A DNA stretch of 64,000 bases, from assembly GCF_038443385.1 (NCBI RefSeq), contig NZ_CP151726.1, forward strand, positions 9,362,001 through 9,426,000, given 5' to 3'. The DNA is from Stieleria varia. Lineage in GTDB: Bacteria > Planctomycetota > Planctomycetia > Pirellulales > Pirellulaceae. This document shows, in pieces, positions 63,575-64,000 of this stretch. How positions within the stretch are numbered: position 1 is the stretch's first letter; each line of letters starts with the position of its first letter. The notes beneath the pieces were generated by a model that ran no database searches, had not been told where the DNA came from, and saw only the letters and a list, made by a program, of their open reading frames with translations. The position numbers were made by a program, and so were the translations under genes.

Positions 63575-64000
63575 ATGCAAATGCCCACCGCTTACGACGA
63601 TGACATTCTCAACGTCGAAGGCGGTTCCTACCCCGATAGCACGCCGACACGGACGACCGTCTATTCCATCGTCTACCCGCCGGTTGGCTTTTTCCCTTTC
63701 GCAGGAACCGGAAACGGCGACTATCACGGGTTCTACTGGCCAATTGGCCGCGAAGACCGGCCACCATTGGTTGCGTACAGTAGCCACGATGCATACGCCC
63801 TGATCCCAGAACATGGCGATCTGTCTGCTGCCGGACGTTGCCAGCTTGCACGCGACGAAGACCGCACGCTCACATACGAATTCGAATCCGCATTTGATTC
63901 TGCAAACGTTCCGCGGCCGACTATCAACATTGCTGATGTTGTTGCCGTCGATGATCACAAGCAACTATTGACTCTTGACCCTGACTCTCCATTCCGCAAT
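63575..64000 (+). CDS. Hypothetical protein, runs off the window
   Basis: An uninterrupted frame of 142 codons from the ATG at 63575 (a second ATG at 63581) to the window end, with no stop. It starts MQMPTAYDDDILNVEGGSY and contains PPVGFFPFAGTGNGDYHGFY, WPIGREDRPPLVAYSSHDAY and FESAFDSANVPRPTINIAD. The Asp/Gly/Tyr-rich pattern GNGDYHGFYWPIG is reminiscent of SMI1/KNR4-type immunity proteins, but the match is weak. Partial at the 3' end, function unknown. Confidence 0.6.
   Translation, partial: MQMPTAYDDDILNVEGGSYPDSTPTRTTVYSIVYPPVGFFPFAGTGNGDYHGFYWPIGREDRPPLVAYSSHDAYALIPEHGDLSAAGRCQLARDEDRTLTYEFESAFDSANVPRPTINIADVVAVDDHKQLLTLDPDSPFRN

Overview
The window looks like a chromosome segment of a marine planctomycete of the Rhodopirellula/Pirellulaceae type. 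The lineage call is inference from gene content: a DUF1552/DUF1592 pair, very large secreted propeller-HEAT-cytochrome c proteins, DUF1080-ThuA fusions, a DUF3179 protein, and many intergenic palindromes with a REP-associated transposase remnant. No rRNA, tRNA, CRISPR array or phage was recognised.

Layout. 0.2-7.7 kb: an anti-sigma-like zinc-finger membrane protein, a fatty acid hydroxylase/sterol desaturase-family protein, then a plus-strand group with a small lipoprotein, an ArsM-like methyltransferase, the radical SAM enzyme ArsS and a secreted triple-YHS protein, followed by a DUF3179 protein and a thioredoxin lipoprotein. This group fits arsenosugar-type arsenic metabolism. 7.8-24 kb: housekeeping and envelope genes (bioA, a GT61 glycosyltransferase, a His-rich secreted protein, a LigD-PE-like protein, a very large secreted protein, fetB/fetA with a PolB-like exonuclease, pepT, an esterase, a DinB-like protein, an Fpg/Nei glycosylase) and a deleted RAYT transposase. 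24-42 kb: secreted haem and propeller proteins, a MacAB-like exporter with a CHAD protein, DUF1552/DUF1592, a methyltransferase, and a cytochrome gene separated by REP palindromes from a five-module DUF1080-ThuA-NPCBM-propeller-HEAT protein.

42.7-57.8 kb is the most interesting part and looks like an undescribed biosynthetic cluster. It holds a 3055-residue type I polyketide synthase (KS-AT-DH-degenerate cMT-pseudoKR-ER-KR-ACP-thioester reductase), a BtaB-like N-methyltransferase 1 bp downstream, an opposite-strand ATP-grasp enzyme, and a three-gene translationally overlapping ABC exporter (ATPase, membrane-anchored surface protein, FtsX permease). The inferred logic is to build a reduced acyl chain, release it reductively, decorate it by methylation and possibly ATP-dependent ligation, and export it.

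57.8-64 kb is a decayed accessory zone: IS4-like and IS1634-like transposase remnants, two pairs of imperfect direct repeats, a stand-alone TIR-domain protein that keeps a candidate catalytic glutamate, a frameshifted membrane-protein gene, a 1.2-kb structured non-coding stretch, and a hypothetical gene running off the right edge.

A feature that cuts across the window is a set of six unrelated tandem duplications that all have a 15-bp unit, five of them inside coding sequence.
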